Source of the DNA: Citrobacter amalonaticus
Lineage (GTDB): Bacteria; Pseudomonadota; Gammaproteobacteria; Enterobacterales; Enterobacteriaceae
Direction of reading: 5' to 3'
DNA length: 64,000 nucleotides
Assembly: GCF_002918555.1 (NCBI RefSeq)
Contig: NZ_PQMB01000002.1
Span: 845,169 to 909,168, forward strand
The position numbers and the translations under genes were made by a program. Each line of letters opens with the position of its first letter. The first letter of the stretch is position 1. The notes under the pieces were generated by a model, which worked only from the letters and a program-made list of their open reading frames with translations, was not told the origin of the DNA and did not search any database. Below, one piece after another: positions 35,545-45,140 of the stretch.

Positions 35545-37494
35545 TTATTTACCTTTAATCTCATACAGTGGTGTTTGACCAGCAACCACATGACCTTCGG
35601 CTTTAATGACCAGAGCACCGAAATCATCGCTGTTGCTGCACACAACCGGGCTAATCATGGAGCGTGCGTTGGCGTTCAGGAACTCCAGATCCATTTCCAG
35701 AATCGGTTGACCTGCAGTCACTTCCGCACCTTCTTCAACCAGACGCTTAAAGCCTTTACCTTCCAGCGTTACAGTATCGATGCCCATGTGGACCACGATT
35801 TCCGCGCCTTTAACGGTTTCCAGACAGAACGCATGGTTAGTGTTGAAGATTTTCACGATGGTGCCGGCAGCCGGAGCAACCACGATTTTATCCGTTGGCT
35901 TCACCGCCACGCCGTCGCCTACCGCTTTGCTGGCGAAGGCTTCATCAGGCACCTGCTCCAGCGCAACCACGTCACCGGTAATCGGAGAAACTAAAGTTTC
36001 AACGGTTACTGCGTTCGCTACAGCCTGCGGTTTCGCAACCGGAGCCGCTGCTGCCGGAGCCGCATCAGCAGACGCTGCCGCAACCGGACCACGCACGACC
36101 ACTTTCTTCATGGCGTCGCCGATAGATTCCGCTTTCGCCCCAACAATGACCTGAATGGTCTGTTTGTTCAGTTTCACCACGCCGGATGCACCCAGACGTT
36201 TACACATTGCGTCGCTCACGCGAGCAGAGTCACCAACGGTCAGGCGCAGACGGGTAATGCACGCATCAATCGCCTTCAGGTTGTCAGTCCCACCAACCGC
36301 AGCAATGTAGCTGGTTGCCAGTTGGGTCAGACCTTCTTCCGTGTTGCTGTTCGCTTCTTCAGTAACGATATCGTCTTCTTTATCTTCACGGCCCGGCGTT
36401 TTCAGGTTAAACATGCGAATAACCGCGCTGAACAGCAGGAAGTAGATAACGAAGAAGGCCACGCCCATAACCAGCAGCATCCAGACGTTCTGACTCGCCG
36501 CCGGCAGGCTGTACATCAACACATAGTCGATTGCGCCCGCGGAGAAAGAGAAGCCTGCGTGAATACCCAGCAGGGTGGCAATAAACAGGCTGATGCCGGT
36601 CAGGACTGCGTGCAGGAGATACAGAAGCGGCGCCAGGAACATGAACAGGAATTCCAGCGGCTCAGTAACACCGGTCAGGAACGCGGTGACTGCAACGGAC
36701 AGCAGCATACCGCCGACCATCGGACGACGCGCTTTCGGCGCAGCGAAGTACATCGCCAGTGCCGCACCCGGCAGACCAAACATCATGATCGGGAAGAAGC
36801 CGGACATGAACATGCCCGCAGTGCCGTCACCGGCGTAGAAGCGGTTGATATCACCGTGGAAAATAGCCCCCGCGGCGTTGGTATATTCACCAATCTGGAA
36901 CCAGGCGATGGTATTCAGCACCTGATGCAGACCGGTTGGGATCAGCAGACGGTTGATGAAACCAAAGATACCGGAGCCCAGCGCGCCCGCAGACACGATC
37001 CACTCACCGCCGGCATGGATAGCGTGCTGAACCGGCGGCCATATGTAGCCGAAGATTGCCGCTAACACCAGGCAGAAGAAGCCGGTCGCGATTGGCACAA
37101 AACGTTTGCCGCCGAAGAAGCTCAGGAAATCAGGCAGCTTGATGCCCGCCCAACGGTTATAGACAGCCCCACCGACCAGACCGGTAATGATACCCGCCAG
37201 GACACCCATGTTGATTTCCGGGTTGATGGTAACCATTGCCTTGGTCAGCACGAAGTAACCTACCGCCCCCGCCAGCGCTGCCGCACCTGCGCTGTCTTTT
37301 GACCAGCTGGATGCCACACCGATAGCGAAGATCAGCGCGAGGTTATCAAAAATCGCCCCACCCGCTTGCGCGATGAAGGCTACGTTTAGTAAATCTGGTT
37401 GGCCGAATCGCAGCAACAGTGCCGCCACCGGCAGCACTGCGATAGGGAGCTGTAACGCCCTACCCAGTCGCTGGAAAAAACCTAAAATATTCAT
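35545..37494 (-). CDS. nagE: N-acetylglucosamine-specific PTS enzyme IICBA
   Basis: This 649-residue fused permease imports and phosphorylates GlcNAc. The N-terminal IIC membrane domain (about 1-360) starts MNILGFFQRLGRALQLPIAVLP. The IIB domain has its phospho-cysteine in DACITRLRLTV (about residue 412). An Ala/Pro-rich linker leads to a IIA domain with the phospho-histidine in VVHMGIDTV (about 569). It diverges from nagBACD, and the shared gap carries two NagC operators and a CRP site. Confidence 0.98.
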   Translation of the reverse strand: MNILGFFQRLGRALQLPIAVLPVAALLLRFGQPDLLNVAFIAQAGGAIFDNLALIFAIGVASSWSKDSAGAAALAGAVGYFVLTKAMVTINPEINMGVLAGIITGLVGGAVYNRWAGIKLPDFLSFFGGKRFVPIATGFFCLVLAAIFGYIWPPVQHAIHAGGEWIVSAGALGSGIFGFINRLLIPTGLHQVLNTIAWFQIGEYTNAAGAIFHGDINRFYAGDGTAGMFMSGFFPIMMFGLPGAALAMYFAAPKARRPMVGGMLLSVAVTAFLTGVTEPLEFLFMFLAPLLYLLHAVLTGISLFIATLLGIHAGFSFSAGAIDYVLMYSLPAASQNVWMLLVMGVAFFVIYFLLFSAVIRMFNLKTPGREDKEDDIVTEEANSNTEEGLTQLATSYIAAVGGTDNLKAIDACITRLRLTVGDSARVSDAMCKRLGASGVVKLNKQTIQVIVGAKAESIGDAMKKVVVRGPVAAASADAAPAAAAPVAKPQAVANAVTVETLVSPITGDVVALEQVPDEAFASKAVGDGVAVKPTDKIVVAPAAGTIVKIFNTNHAFCLETVKGAEIVVHMGIDTVTLEGKGFKRLVEEGAEVTAGQPILEMDLEFLNANARSMISPVVCSNSDDFGALVIKAEGHVVAGQTPLYEIKGK

Positions 37495-37615
37495 CTTATT
37501 CCCCCTACGAGACCCCGATGGCTTGTTTCAAGCCGTTTTTTTATTGTGCAGCAGACTTTAAAAACGCGATGTTCTGTAATCGAGTTGTTAGATCATCTCC
37601 TGCAGAGTGTGTGAA

Positions 37616-37640
37616 AATTTAATTCGTATCGCAAATTAAA
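37616..37640. promoter_or_regulatory. NagC operator near nagE
   Basis: TTTAATTCGTATCGCAAATT matches the E. coli nagE NagC operator as I recall it. It pairs with the second operator about 100 bp away, the spacing used for DNA looping by NagC. Confidence 0.8.
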
Positions 37641-37648
37641 AGCGTGTT

Positions 37649-37670
37649 TTTTGTGATTTTAGTCACCAAA
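37649..37670. promoter_or_regulatory. CRP site between the NagC operators
   Basis: TGTGATTTTAGTCACC fits the TGTGA-N6-TCACA pattern with one mismatch and lies midway between the divergent genes. It would serve nagE and nagB activation by cAMP-CRP. Confidence 0.75.
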
Positions 37671-37713
37671 TATCGTTATGATTGCTCCCTCATACTGGCT
37701 AACTGCCAAAACT

Positions 37714-37735
37714 TATTTTATCATTCAAAAAATCA
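37714..37735. promoter_or_regulatory. NagC operator near nagB
   Basis: TATTTTATCATTCAAAAAAT matches the nagB-side NagC operator recalled from E. coli, about 95 bases upstream of the nagB ATG. Confidence 0.75.
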
Positions 37736-37826
37736 TGACGGATTGGCTCCTGTCCATTCAAATCCAGGTTACGCTTATAAGGCGCTCAATCCGCCAACTT
37801 CTTACATTTACTTTCTGAGGTGAAGA

Positions 37827-39832
<2,006 letters not shown>

Positions 39833-39840
39833 GAGAAAAT

Positions 39841-41061
39841 ATGACACCAGGCGGACAAGCTCAGATAGGGAATGTTGATCTCGTAAAACAGCTTAACAGC
39901 GCGGCCGTTTACCGCCTGATTGACCAGCATGGGCCAATCTCGCGGATCCAGATAGCCGAGCAAAGTCAGCTTGCCCCCGCCAGCGTAACCAAAATTACGC
40001 GTCAGCTTATTGAACGCGGGCTGATCAAAGAAGTCGATCAGCAGGCCTCCACCGGGGGCCGCCGCGCTATCTCTATTGTTACCGAAACCCGCAATTTCCA
40101 CGCCATTGGCGTCCGGCTTGGTCGCCATGATGCGACCATCACCCTTTTTGATCTGAGCAGCAAAGTGCTGGCCGAGGAGCACTATCCTTTGCCGGAGCGC
40201 ACTCAGGAGACGCTGGAACATGCGTTGCTCAATGCGATCACCACCTTTATCGATACCAGCCAGCGCAAAATTCGCGAGTTAATTGCTATCTCCGTGATCC
40301 TGCCCGGCCTTGTCGATCCCGATAGCGGCATGATCCACTATATGCCGCATATTCAGGTGGAAAACTGGGGGCTGGTTGAGGCGCTGGAACAACGTTTTCG
40401 CGTGACCTGTTTTGTCGGTCACGATATCCGTAGTCTGGCTCTGGCAGAGCACTACTTCGGTGCAAGTCAGGATTGTGAAGACTCCATTCTGGTGCGCGTT
40501 CACCGCGGTACCGGTGCCGGAATTATTTCTAACGGACGAATCTTTATTGGCCGTAATGGCAACGTTGGCGAGATTGGTCATATTCAGGTTGAGCCGCTGG
40601 GCGAACGCTGCCACTGCGGGAACTTCGGCTGTCTGGAGACTATCGCCGCCAATGCCGCCATTGAACAACGCGTCCTCAATTTACTGAAGCAAGGCTACCA
40701 GAGCCGCGTGCCGCTGGATGATTGCACCATCAAAACCATCTGCAAAGCGGCTAATAAGGGCGATAGCCTGGCATCCGAAGTCATTGAACACGTAGGACGC
40801 CATCTGGGTAAAACGATCGCGATTGCCATTAACCTGTTTAATCCGCAAAAAATCGTCATTGCCGGGGAAATTATTGAAGCCGATAAAGTGCTGCTCCCGG
40901 CGATTGAAAGCTGTATCAACACTCAGGCACTGAAGGCGTTTCGTAAGAATTTACCGGTGGTGCGCTCGACGCTGGACCACCGTTCCGCCATTGGCGCCTT
41001 TGCGCTGGTGAAGCGCGCAATGCTTAACGGCACGCTGTTACAGCATTTGCTGGAAAACTGA
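39841..41061 (+). CDS. nagC: NagC, ROK-family repressor of amino-sugar genes
   Basis: This 406-residue ROK protein has an N-terminal winged helix (ISRIQIAEQSQLAPASVTKI, about 34-53) and a sugar-kinase-like ROK domain. The ROK domain has the zinc motif CHCGNFGCLE and a glycine-rich VHRGTGAGIISNG. It binds GlcNAc6P and represses nagE, nagBACD and, in E. coli, chiP and chb genes. Its operators are visible in the nagE-nagB gap. The gene begins eight bases after nagA. Confidence 0.98.
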   Translation: MTPGGQAQIGNVDLVKQLNSAAVYRLIDQHGPISRIQIAEQSQLAPASVTKITRQLIERGLIKEVDQQASTGGRRAISIVTETRNFHAIGVRLGRHDATITLFDLSSKVLAEEHYPLPERTQETLEHALLNAITTFIDTSQRKIRELIAISVILPGLVDPDSGMIHYMPHIQVENWGLVEALEQRFRVTCFVGHDIRSLALAEHYFGASQDCEDSILVRVHRGTGAGIISNGRIFIGRNGNVGEIGHIQVEPLGERCHCGNFGCLETIAANAAIEQRVLNLLKQGYQSRVPLDDCTIKTICKAANKGDSLASEVIEHVGRHLGKTIAIAINLFNPQKIVIAGEIIEADKVLLPAIESCINTQALKAFRKNLPVVRSTLDHRSAIGAFALVKRAMLNGTLLQHLLEN

Positions 41062-41071
41062 AGCGCTCTTA

Positions 41072-41165
41072 TATACCTAATGGATTTCGAATTGTATCGA
41101 GGCGGCAAGTCGATGTGACTGGGGTGAGTGGACGTAGCCAACAAAAATACAATTTGAAGGGTATA
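41072..41165 (+). repeat. Short ERIC element (internal deletion) between nagC and nagD
   Basis: It starts TATACCTAATGGATTTCGA, keeps GAGGCGGCAAG, GTGACTGGGGTGAG and AGCCAACA, and ends TTGAAGGGTATA. About 33 bp of the central hairpin is missing compared with the 127-bp consensus. Confidence 0.85.
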
Positions 41166-41199
41166 ATATCTGATTACTAACAGAATCTCTGGGTAGTTC

Positions 41200-41952
41200 A
41201 TGACCATCAAGAATGTAATTTGTGATATCGACGGCGTGCTGATGCACGACAACGTAGCCGTTCCCGGCGCGGCAGAATTCCTGACGGGAGTATTAGAAAA
41301 AGGGTTGCCGCTGGTTCTGCTAACCAATTACCCGTCACAGACCGGCCAGGATCTGGCAAACCGCTTTGCGACCGCTGGCGTTAACGTACCGGACAGCGTG
41401 TTTTATACCTCCGCCATGGCAACCGCCGATTTCCTGCGTCGTCAGGAAGGCAAGAAGGCCTACGTCGTGGGCGAAGGCGCGTTGATTCACGAACTGTATA
41501 AAGCCGGTTTTACCATTACCGACGTTAACCCGGACTTCGTGATTGTCGGTGAAACCCGCTCCTATAACTGGGACATGATGCATAAAGCCGCCTATTTTGT
41601 GGCGAATGGCGCACGCTTTATCGCCACCAACCCCGACACCCACGGCCGTGGTTTTTATCCCGCCTGCGGTGCGCTCTGTGCCGGTATTGAGAAGATTTCC
41701 GGACGCAAACCGTTCTACGTCGGCAAACCCAGCCCGTGGATTATTCGCGCGGCGTTAAACAAAATGCAGGCGCATTCGGAAGAAACGGTGATTGTGGGTG
41801 ATAACCTGCGTACCGATATTCTGGCAGGATTCCAGGCGGGTCTTGAAACCATTCTGGTGCTTTCCGGCGTATCGACCATTGACGATATCGACAGCATGCC
41901 GTTCAGACCCAGTTGGATCTACCCTTCCGTCGCCGAAATCGACGTCATCTGA
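41200..41952 (+). CDS. nagD: NagD, HAD-family nucleotide/sugar phosphatase
   Basis: This 250-residue HAD superfamily protein (class IIA cap) has motif I DIDGVLMHD (Asp9 and Asp11), motif II LLTNYPS, a Lys-containing GKPSPW segment and motif IV VGDNLRTDI. E. coli NagD dephosphorylates UMP and related mononucleotides in vitro. It is the last gene of the nagBACD unit but is separated from nagC by an ERIC element. A terminator follows directly. Confidence 0.97.
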   Translation: MTIKNVICDIDGVLMHDNVAVPGAAEFLTGVLEKGLPLVLLTNYPSQTGQDLANRFATAGVNVPDSVFYTSAMATADFLRRQEGKKAYVVGEGALIHELYKAGFTITDVNPDFVIVGETRSYNWDMMHKAAYFVANGARFIATNPDTHGRGFYPACGALCAGIEKISGRKPFYVGKPSPWIIRAALNKMQAHSEETVIVGDNLRTDILAGFQAGLETILVLSGVSTIDDIDSMPFRPSWIYPSVAEIDVI

Positions 41953-41958
41953 AGCCAG

Positions 41959-41981
41959 CCACGTCCCAGGACGTGGTTTTT
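41959..41981 (+). terminator. Intrinsic terminator of nagBACD
   Basis: The stem CCACGTC/GACGTGG with loop CCAG is followed by five T bases, six bases past the nagD stop codon. Confidence 0.92.
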
Positions 41982-42205
41982 CATTTGCACATCAGAAGCA
42001 AAATCACTCATTCAATAAAAACGCCATAAAAATGAATATTCACTAATAAACGCGCTCATTACGTATTCTTTTTTTATCAATCAGCAATCGTTATTGCGTT
42101 TTTTCCTTTTCTGCCTGTAAATCTCTTGCGCCTCTCGCCCCTTTGCGGCATTTTCTAAAACAAGCAAACAGTAAAGCACCGCACAACGGGTTAACGGAGA
42201 AAGTT

Positions 42206-43870
42206 ATGTGTTCTATTTTCGGCGTATTCGATATCAAAACTGACGCGGTTGAACTGCGGAAAAAAGCCCTCGAGCTGTCACGCCTGATGCGCCATCGCGG
42301 CCCGGACTGGTCAGGCATTTATGCCTGCGATCAGGCGATCCTGGCCCATGAACGTCTGTCTATTGTTGACGTCAACGCGGGCGCTCAGCCGCTGTATAAC
42401 GAAAAGAAAACCCACGTGCTGGCCGTTAACGGAGAGATCTACAACCATCAGGCGCTGCGCGCAGAATATGGCGATCGCTATCAGTTCCAGACCGGTTCCG
42501 ACTGCGAAGTGATCCTCGCGCTGTATCAGGAAAAGGGGCCGGAATTCCTCGACTCCTTGCAGGGTATGTTTGCCTTTGCGCTGTACGACAGCGAGCAGGA
42601 TGCATATCTGATTGGCCGTGACCATATCGGTATCATCCCGCTGTATATGGGCTATGACGAGCACGGCAACTTTTATGTTGCTTCTGAAATGAAAGCGCTG
42701 GTGCCGGTTTGTCGCACCATTAAAGAGTTCCCGGCGGGCAGCTACCTGTGGAGCAAAGACGGGGAAATCCGTCAGTACTATCAGCGTGACTGGTTCGGGT
42801 ATGATGCAGTCAAAGACAACGTCACCGACAAAAACGAATTGCGCCAGGCGCTGGAAGAGGCCGTCAAAAGCCACCTGATGTCAGATGTCCCTTACGGCGT
42901 GCTGCTCTCCGGCGGCCTGGACTCTTCGGTGATTTCTGCAATCACCAAGAAATTCGCCGCTCGTCGCGTAGAGGATCAGGAGCGTTCAGAAGCCTGGTGG
43001 CCCCAGTTGCACTCTTTCGCCGTAGGTCTGGAAGGTTCTCCGGATCTGAAAGCCGCTCAGGAAGTGGCGAACCATCTCGGTACCGTGCACCATGAAATCC
43101 ACTTCACCGTGCAGGAAGGTCTGGACGCGATCCGCGACGTGATTTATCACATTGAAACCTACGATGTCACCACTATCCGCGCCTCTACGCCAATGTATCT
43201 GATGTCGCGTAAAATCAAAGCGATGGGAATCAAAATGGTGCTCTCCGGCGAGGGATCTGACGAAGTGTTTGGCGGCTATCTGTACTTCCATAAAGCGCCA
43301 AACGCTAAAGAGTTGCACGAAGAGACCGTCCGTAAACTGCAGGCGCTGCATATGTTTGACTGCGCACGCGCCAACAAAGCGATGTCCGCCTGGGGCGTAG
43401 AAGCTCGCGTACCGTTCCTCGACAAGAAATTTCTCGATGTGGCGATGCGTATCAACCCGGAAGACAAAATGTGTGGCAATGGCAAAATGGAAAAACATAT
43501 CCTGCGCGAATGTTTTGAATCCTACCTGCCGGCAAGCGTGGCGTGGCGTCAGAAAGAGCAGTTCTCTGACGGCGTAGGTTACAGCTGGATCGATACCTTA
43601 AAAGAGGTGGCGGCAGAGCAGATTTCCGACCAACAACTGGAAACCGCTCGCTTCCGCTTCCCGTACAACACGCCTTCATCAAAAGAAGCGTATCTGTACC
43701 GTGAGATATTTGAAGAGCTGTTCCCGGTCCCGAGCGCCGCCGAGTGCGTACCTGGCGGGCCGTCCGTCGCCTGCTCTTCTGCGAAAGCCATCGAATGGGA
43801 TGAAGCATTCAAAACAATGAACGATCCATCGGGTCGCGCCGTCGGCGTACACCAGTCGGCTTATAAATAA
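42206..43870 (+). CDS. asnB: Glutamine-hydrolysing asparagine synthetase B
   Basis: This 554-residue enzyme makes asparagine from aspartate, ATP and glutamine. The N-terminal class II glutaminase begins MCSIFGVFD, exposing the catalytic cysteine after Met removal, with RLSIVD, NGEIYNHQ and SDCEVI lining the site. The C-terminal synthetase domain has the pyrophosphate loop LLSGGLDSS (about residue 231) and LSGEGSDEVFGGY. The start is fixed by that cysteine and by GGAGAAAG upstream, although the frame is open 21 codons further. Confidence 0.98.
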   Translation: MCSIFGVFDIKTDAVELRKKALELSRLMRHRGPDWSGIYACDQAILAHERLSIVDVNAGAQPLYNEKKTHVLAVNGEIYNHQALRAEYGDRYQFQTGSDCEVILALYQEKGPEFLDSLQGMFAFALYDSEQDAYLIGRDHIGIIPLYMGYDEHGNFYVASEMKALVPVCRTIKEFPAGSYLWSKDGEIRQYYQRDWFGYDAVKDNVTDKNELRQALEEAVKSHLMSDVPYGVLLSGGLDSSVISAITKKFAARRVEDQERSEAWWPQLHSFAVGLEGSPDLKAAQEVANHLGTVHHEIHFTVQEGLDAIRDVIYHIETYDVTTIRASTPMYLMSRKIKAMGIKMVLSGEGSDEVFGGYLYFHKAPNAKELHEETVRKLQALHMFDCARANKAMSAWGVEARVPFLDKKFLDVAMRINPEDKMCGNGKMEKHILRECFESYLPASVAWRQKEQFSDGVGYSWIDTLKEVAAEQISDQQLETARFRFPYNTPSSKEAYLYREIFEELFPVPSAAECVPGGPSVACSSAKAIEWDEAFKTMNDPSGRAVGVHQSAYK

Positions 43871-43882
43871 GTCAGCGTGATG

Positions 43883-43909
43883 AAAAGGGCTCAACAGAGC
43901 CCTTTTTTT
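43883..43909 (+). terminator. Intrinsic terminator of asnB
   Basis: AAAAGGGCTC/GAGCCCTTTT with loop AACA is followed by further T bases, 12 bases past the stop. Confidence 0.93.
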
Positions 43910-44024
43910 ATCCTGAAATCCTGTCCCGAAAACGTTTAATAACCAATAATTGCCGAATATTGCGTCACGCTGTTCGCAACCTAACCAAACAGTCACATTC
44001 CGGTCGTTTTCGATGAAAAAGGGG

Positions 44025-44053
44025 TTGACGCTTCAAGGCTCAATACGCATAAT
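44025..44053 (+). promoter_or_regulatory. Promoter of the metT tRNA operon with GC-rich discriminator
   Basis: TTGACG and CATAAT are separated by 17 bases and followed by GCGCCCCGC, a GC-rich discriminator typical of stable-RNA promoters under stringent (ppGpp) control. Confidence 0.85.
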
Positions 44054-44093
44054 GCGCCCCGCAACGCCGATAAGGTAACGCGCGAAAAAAGAT

Positions 44094-44170
44094 GGCTACG
44101 TAGCTCAGTTGGTTAGAGCACATCACTCATAATGATGGGGTCACAGGTTCGAATCCCGTCGTAGCCACCA
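44094..44170 (+). tRNA. metT: tRNA-Met (CAU), elongator
   Basis: 77 bases including encoded CCA, with all arms formed. The anticodon loop CTCATAA gives CAU. It is the first gene of the operon, identical to the later copy at 44487-44563. Confidence 0.97.
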
Positions 44171-44178
44171 TCTTTTTT

Positions 44179-44263
44179 GCGGGAGTGGCGAAATTGGTAG
44201 ACGCACCAGATTTAGGTTCTGGCGCCGCAAGGTGTGCGAGTTCAAGTCTCGCCTCCCGCACCA
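44179..44263 (+). tRNA. leuW: tRNA-Leu (UAG)
   Basis: 85 bases including CCA, with the long variable arm of class II tRNAs. The anticodon loop TTTAGGT gives UAG. Only eight bases separate it from metT. Confidence 0.97.
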
Positions 44264-44286
44264 TTCACCAGTACGCGTTGCACGGA

Positions 44287-44361
44287 TGGGGTATCGCCAA
44301 GCGGTAAGGCACCGGTTTTTGATACCGGCATTCCCTGGTTCGAATCCAGGTACCCCAGCCA
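44287..44361 (+). tRNA. glnU: tRNA-Gln (UUG)
   Basis: 75 bases including CCA, starting TGGGGTATCGCC. The anticodon is TTG. It is identical to the next copy. Confidence 0.97.
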
Positions 44362-44397
44362 TATTTCTTCGAGTTTGCGGATTACCGCGACGGTCAT

Positions 44398-44472
44398 TGG
44401 GGTATCGCCAAGCGGTAAGGCACCGGTTTTTGATACCGGCATTCCCTGGTTCGAATCCAGGTACCCCAGCCA
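44398..44472 (+). tRNA. glnW: tRNA-Gln (UUG)
   Basis: 75 bases including CCA, an exact duplicate of glnU 111 bp upstream. The 36-bp spacer between them is unrelated to the 63-bp repeats found later in the operon. Confidence 0.97.
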
Positions 44473-44486
44473 TCGAAGAAATATCT

Positions 44487-44563
44487 GGCTACGTAGCTCA
44501 GTTGGTTAGAGCACATCACTCATAATGATGGGGTCACAGGTTCGAATCCCGTCGTAGCCACCA
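44487..44563 (+). tRNA. metU: tRNA-Met (CAU), elongator
   Basis: 77 bases including CCA, an exact copy of metT. It is followed by a spacer in which two 63-bp tRNA-Gln-like repeats precede glnV. Confidence 0.97.
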
Positions 44564-44612
44564 TATTCAGAGCATGTTGATTCACGTTGACAGGTTCGAA
44601 AAAAGACATAAC

Positions 44613-44675
44613 TGGAGTATCTCCAGGCGGTAAGGCACCGGGCTGAGTCCGGCACGAGATACGAGACGGTATAAT
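44613..44675 (+). repeat. tRNA-Gln-like 63-bp repeat, unit 1
   Basis: The first 40 or so bases match the 5' half of tRNA-Gln (acceptor, D arm, anticodon stem, residual CTGAG loop). The 3' half is replaced by CACGAGATACGAGACGGTAT. The change to GTATCTC lets it pair with GAGATAC. It begins TGGAGTAT rather than TGGGGTAT. Confidence 0.85.
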
Positions 44676-44738
44676 TGGGGTATCTCCAGGCTGTAAGGCA
44701 CCGGGCTGAGTTCGGCACGAGATACGAGACGGTATAAT
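44676..44738 (+). repeat. tRNA-Gln-like 63-bp repeat, unit 2
   Basis: This is a head-to-tail copy of unit 1 that runs directly into glnV. The GTATCTC (44680-44686)/GAGATAC (44719-44725) stem is conserved. Confidence 0.87.
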
Positions 44739-44813
44739 TGGGGTATCGCCAAGCGGTAAGGCACCGGATTCTGATTCCGGCATTCCGAGGTTCGAATCCT
44801 CGTACCCCAGCCA
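44739..44813 (+). tRNA. glnV: tRNA-Gln (CUG)
   Basis: 75 bases including CCA, anticodon CTG. It directly abuts repeat unit 2, so its 5' leader is repeat-derived (ACGGTATAAT). Confidence 0.97.
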
Positions 44814-44857
44814 AATTTAAAAGACGTTCAGACAACGAACGCAAGAAGCCCAATAAT

Positions 44858-44908
44858 TGGGGTATCTCCAGACGGCTGAGTCCGGCACGAGATACGAGAC
44901 GGTATAAT
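44858..44908 (+). repeat. tRNA-Gln-like repeat, unit 3 (51 bp, internally deleted)
   Basis: Same unit with a deletion of about 12 bases in the D-arm region. The GTATCTC/GAGATAC pair and the GCTGAGTCCGG segment are kept. Confidence 0.83.
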
Positions 44909-44971
44909 TGAGGTATCTCCAGGCTGTAAGGCATCGGGCTGAGTCCGGCACGAGATACGAAACGGTATAAT
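44909..44971 (+). repeat. tRNA-Gln-like 63-bp repeat, unit 4
   Basis: Full-length unit (starts TGAGGTAT, has GGCATCGGG and GAAACGG variants) that runs directly into glnX, mirroring the unit 2-glnV junction. Confidence 0.85.
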
Positions 44972-45046
44972 TGGGGTATCGCCAAGCGGTAAGGCACCGG
45001 ATTCTGATTCCGGCATTCCGAGGTTCGAATCCTCGTACCCCAGCCA
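44972..45046 (+). tRNA. glnX: tRNA-Gln (CUG)
   Basis: 75 bases including CCA, identical to glnV. It is the last gene of the operon, and a terminator follows seven bases later. Confidence 0.97.
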
Positions 45047-45052
45047 CCTTAG

Positions 45053-45077
45053 AAAAGCTCGCTTCGGCGGGCTTTTT
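45053..45077 (+). terminator. Terminator of the tRNA operon
   Basis: AAAGCTCGC, loop TTCG, GCGGGCTTT, with one G-U pair, followed by a T run. Confidence 0.9.
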
Positions 45078-45140
45078 GCTTTTCTGAATTTCTTGCCTGA
45101 TAGCAGGCCCGGTAAGCATCGCTCCCACCGGGCCCCCTGA

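Noticed and set aside
44564-45046. CRISPR-like array from regularly repeated 63-bp units
   Set aside because: Repeats are head-to-tail without unique spacers, derive from tRNA-Gln sequence and have no cas genes nearby.
44141-45128. Repetitive open frames on both strands across the tRNA operon
   Set aside because: They are translations of tRNA genes and tRNA-like repeats, with no ribosome-binding sites.
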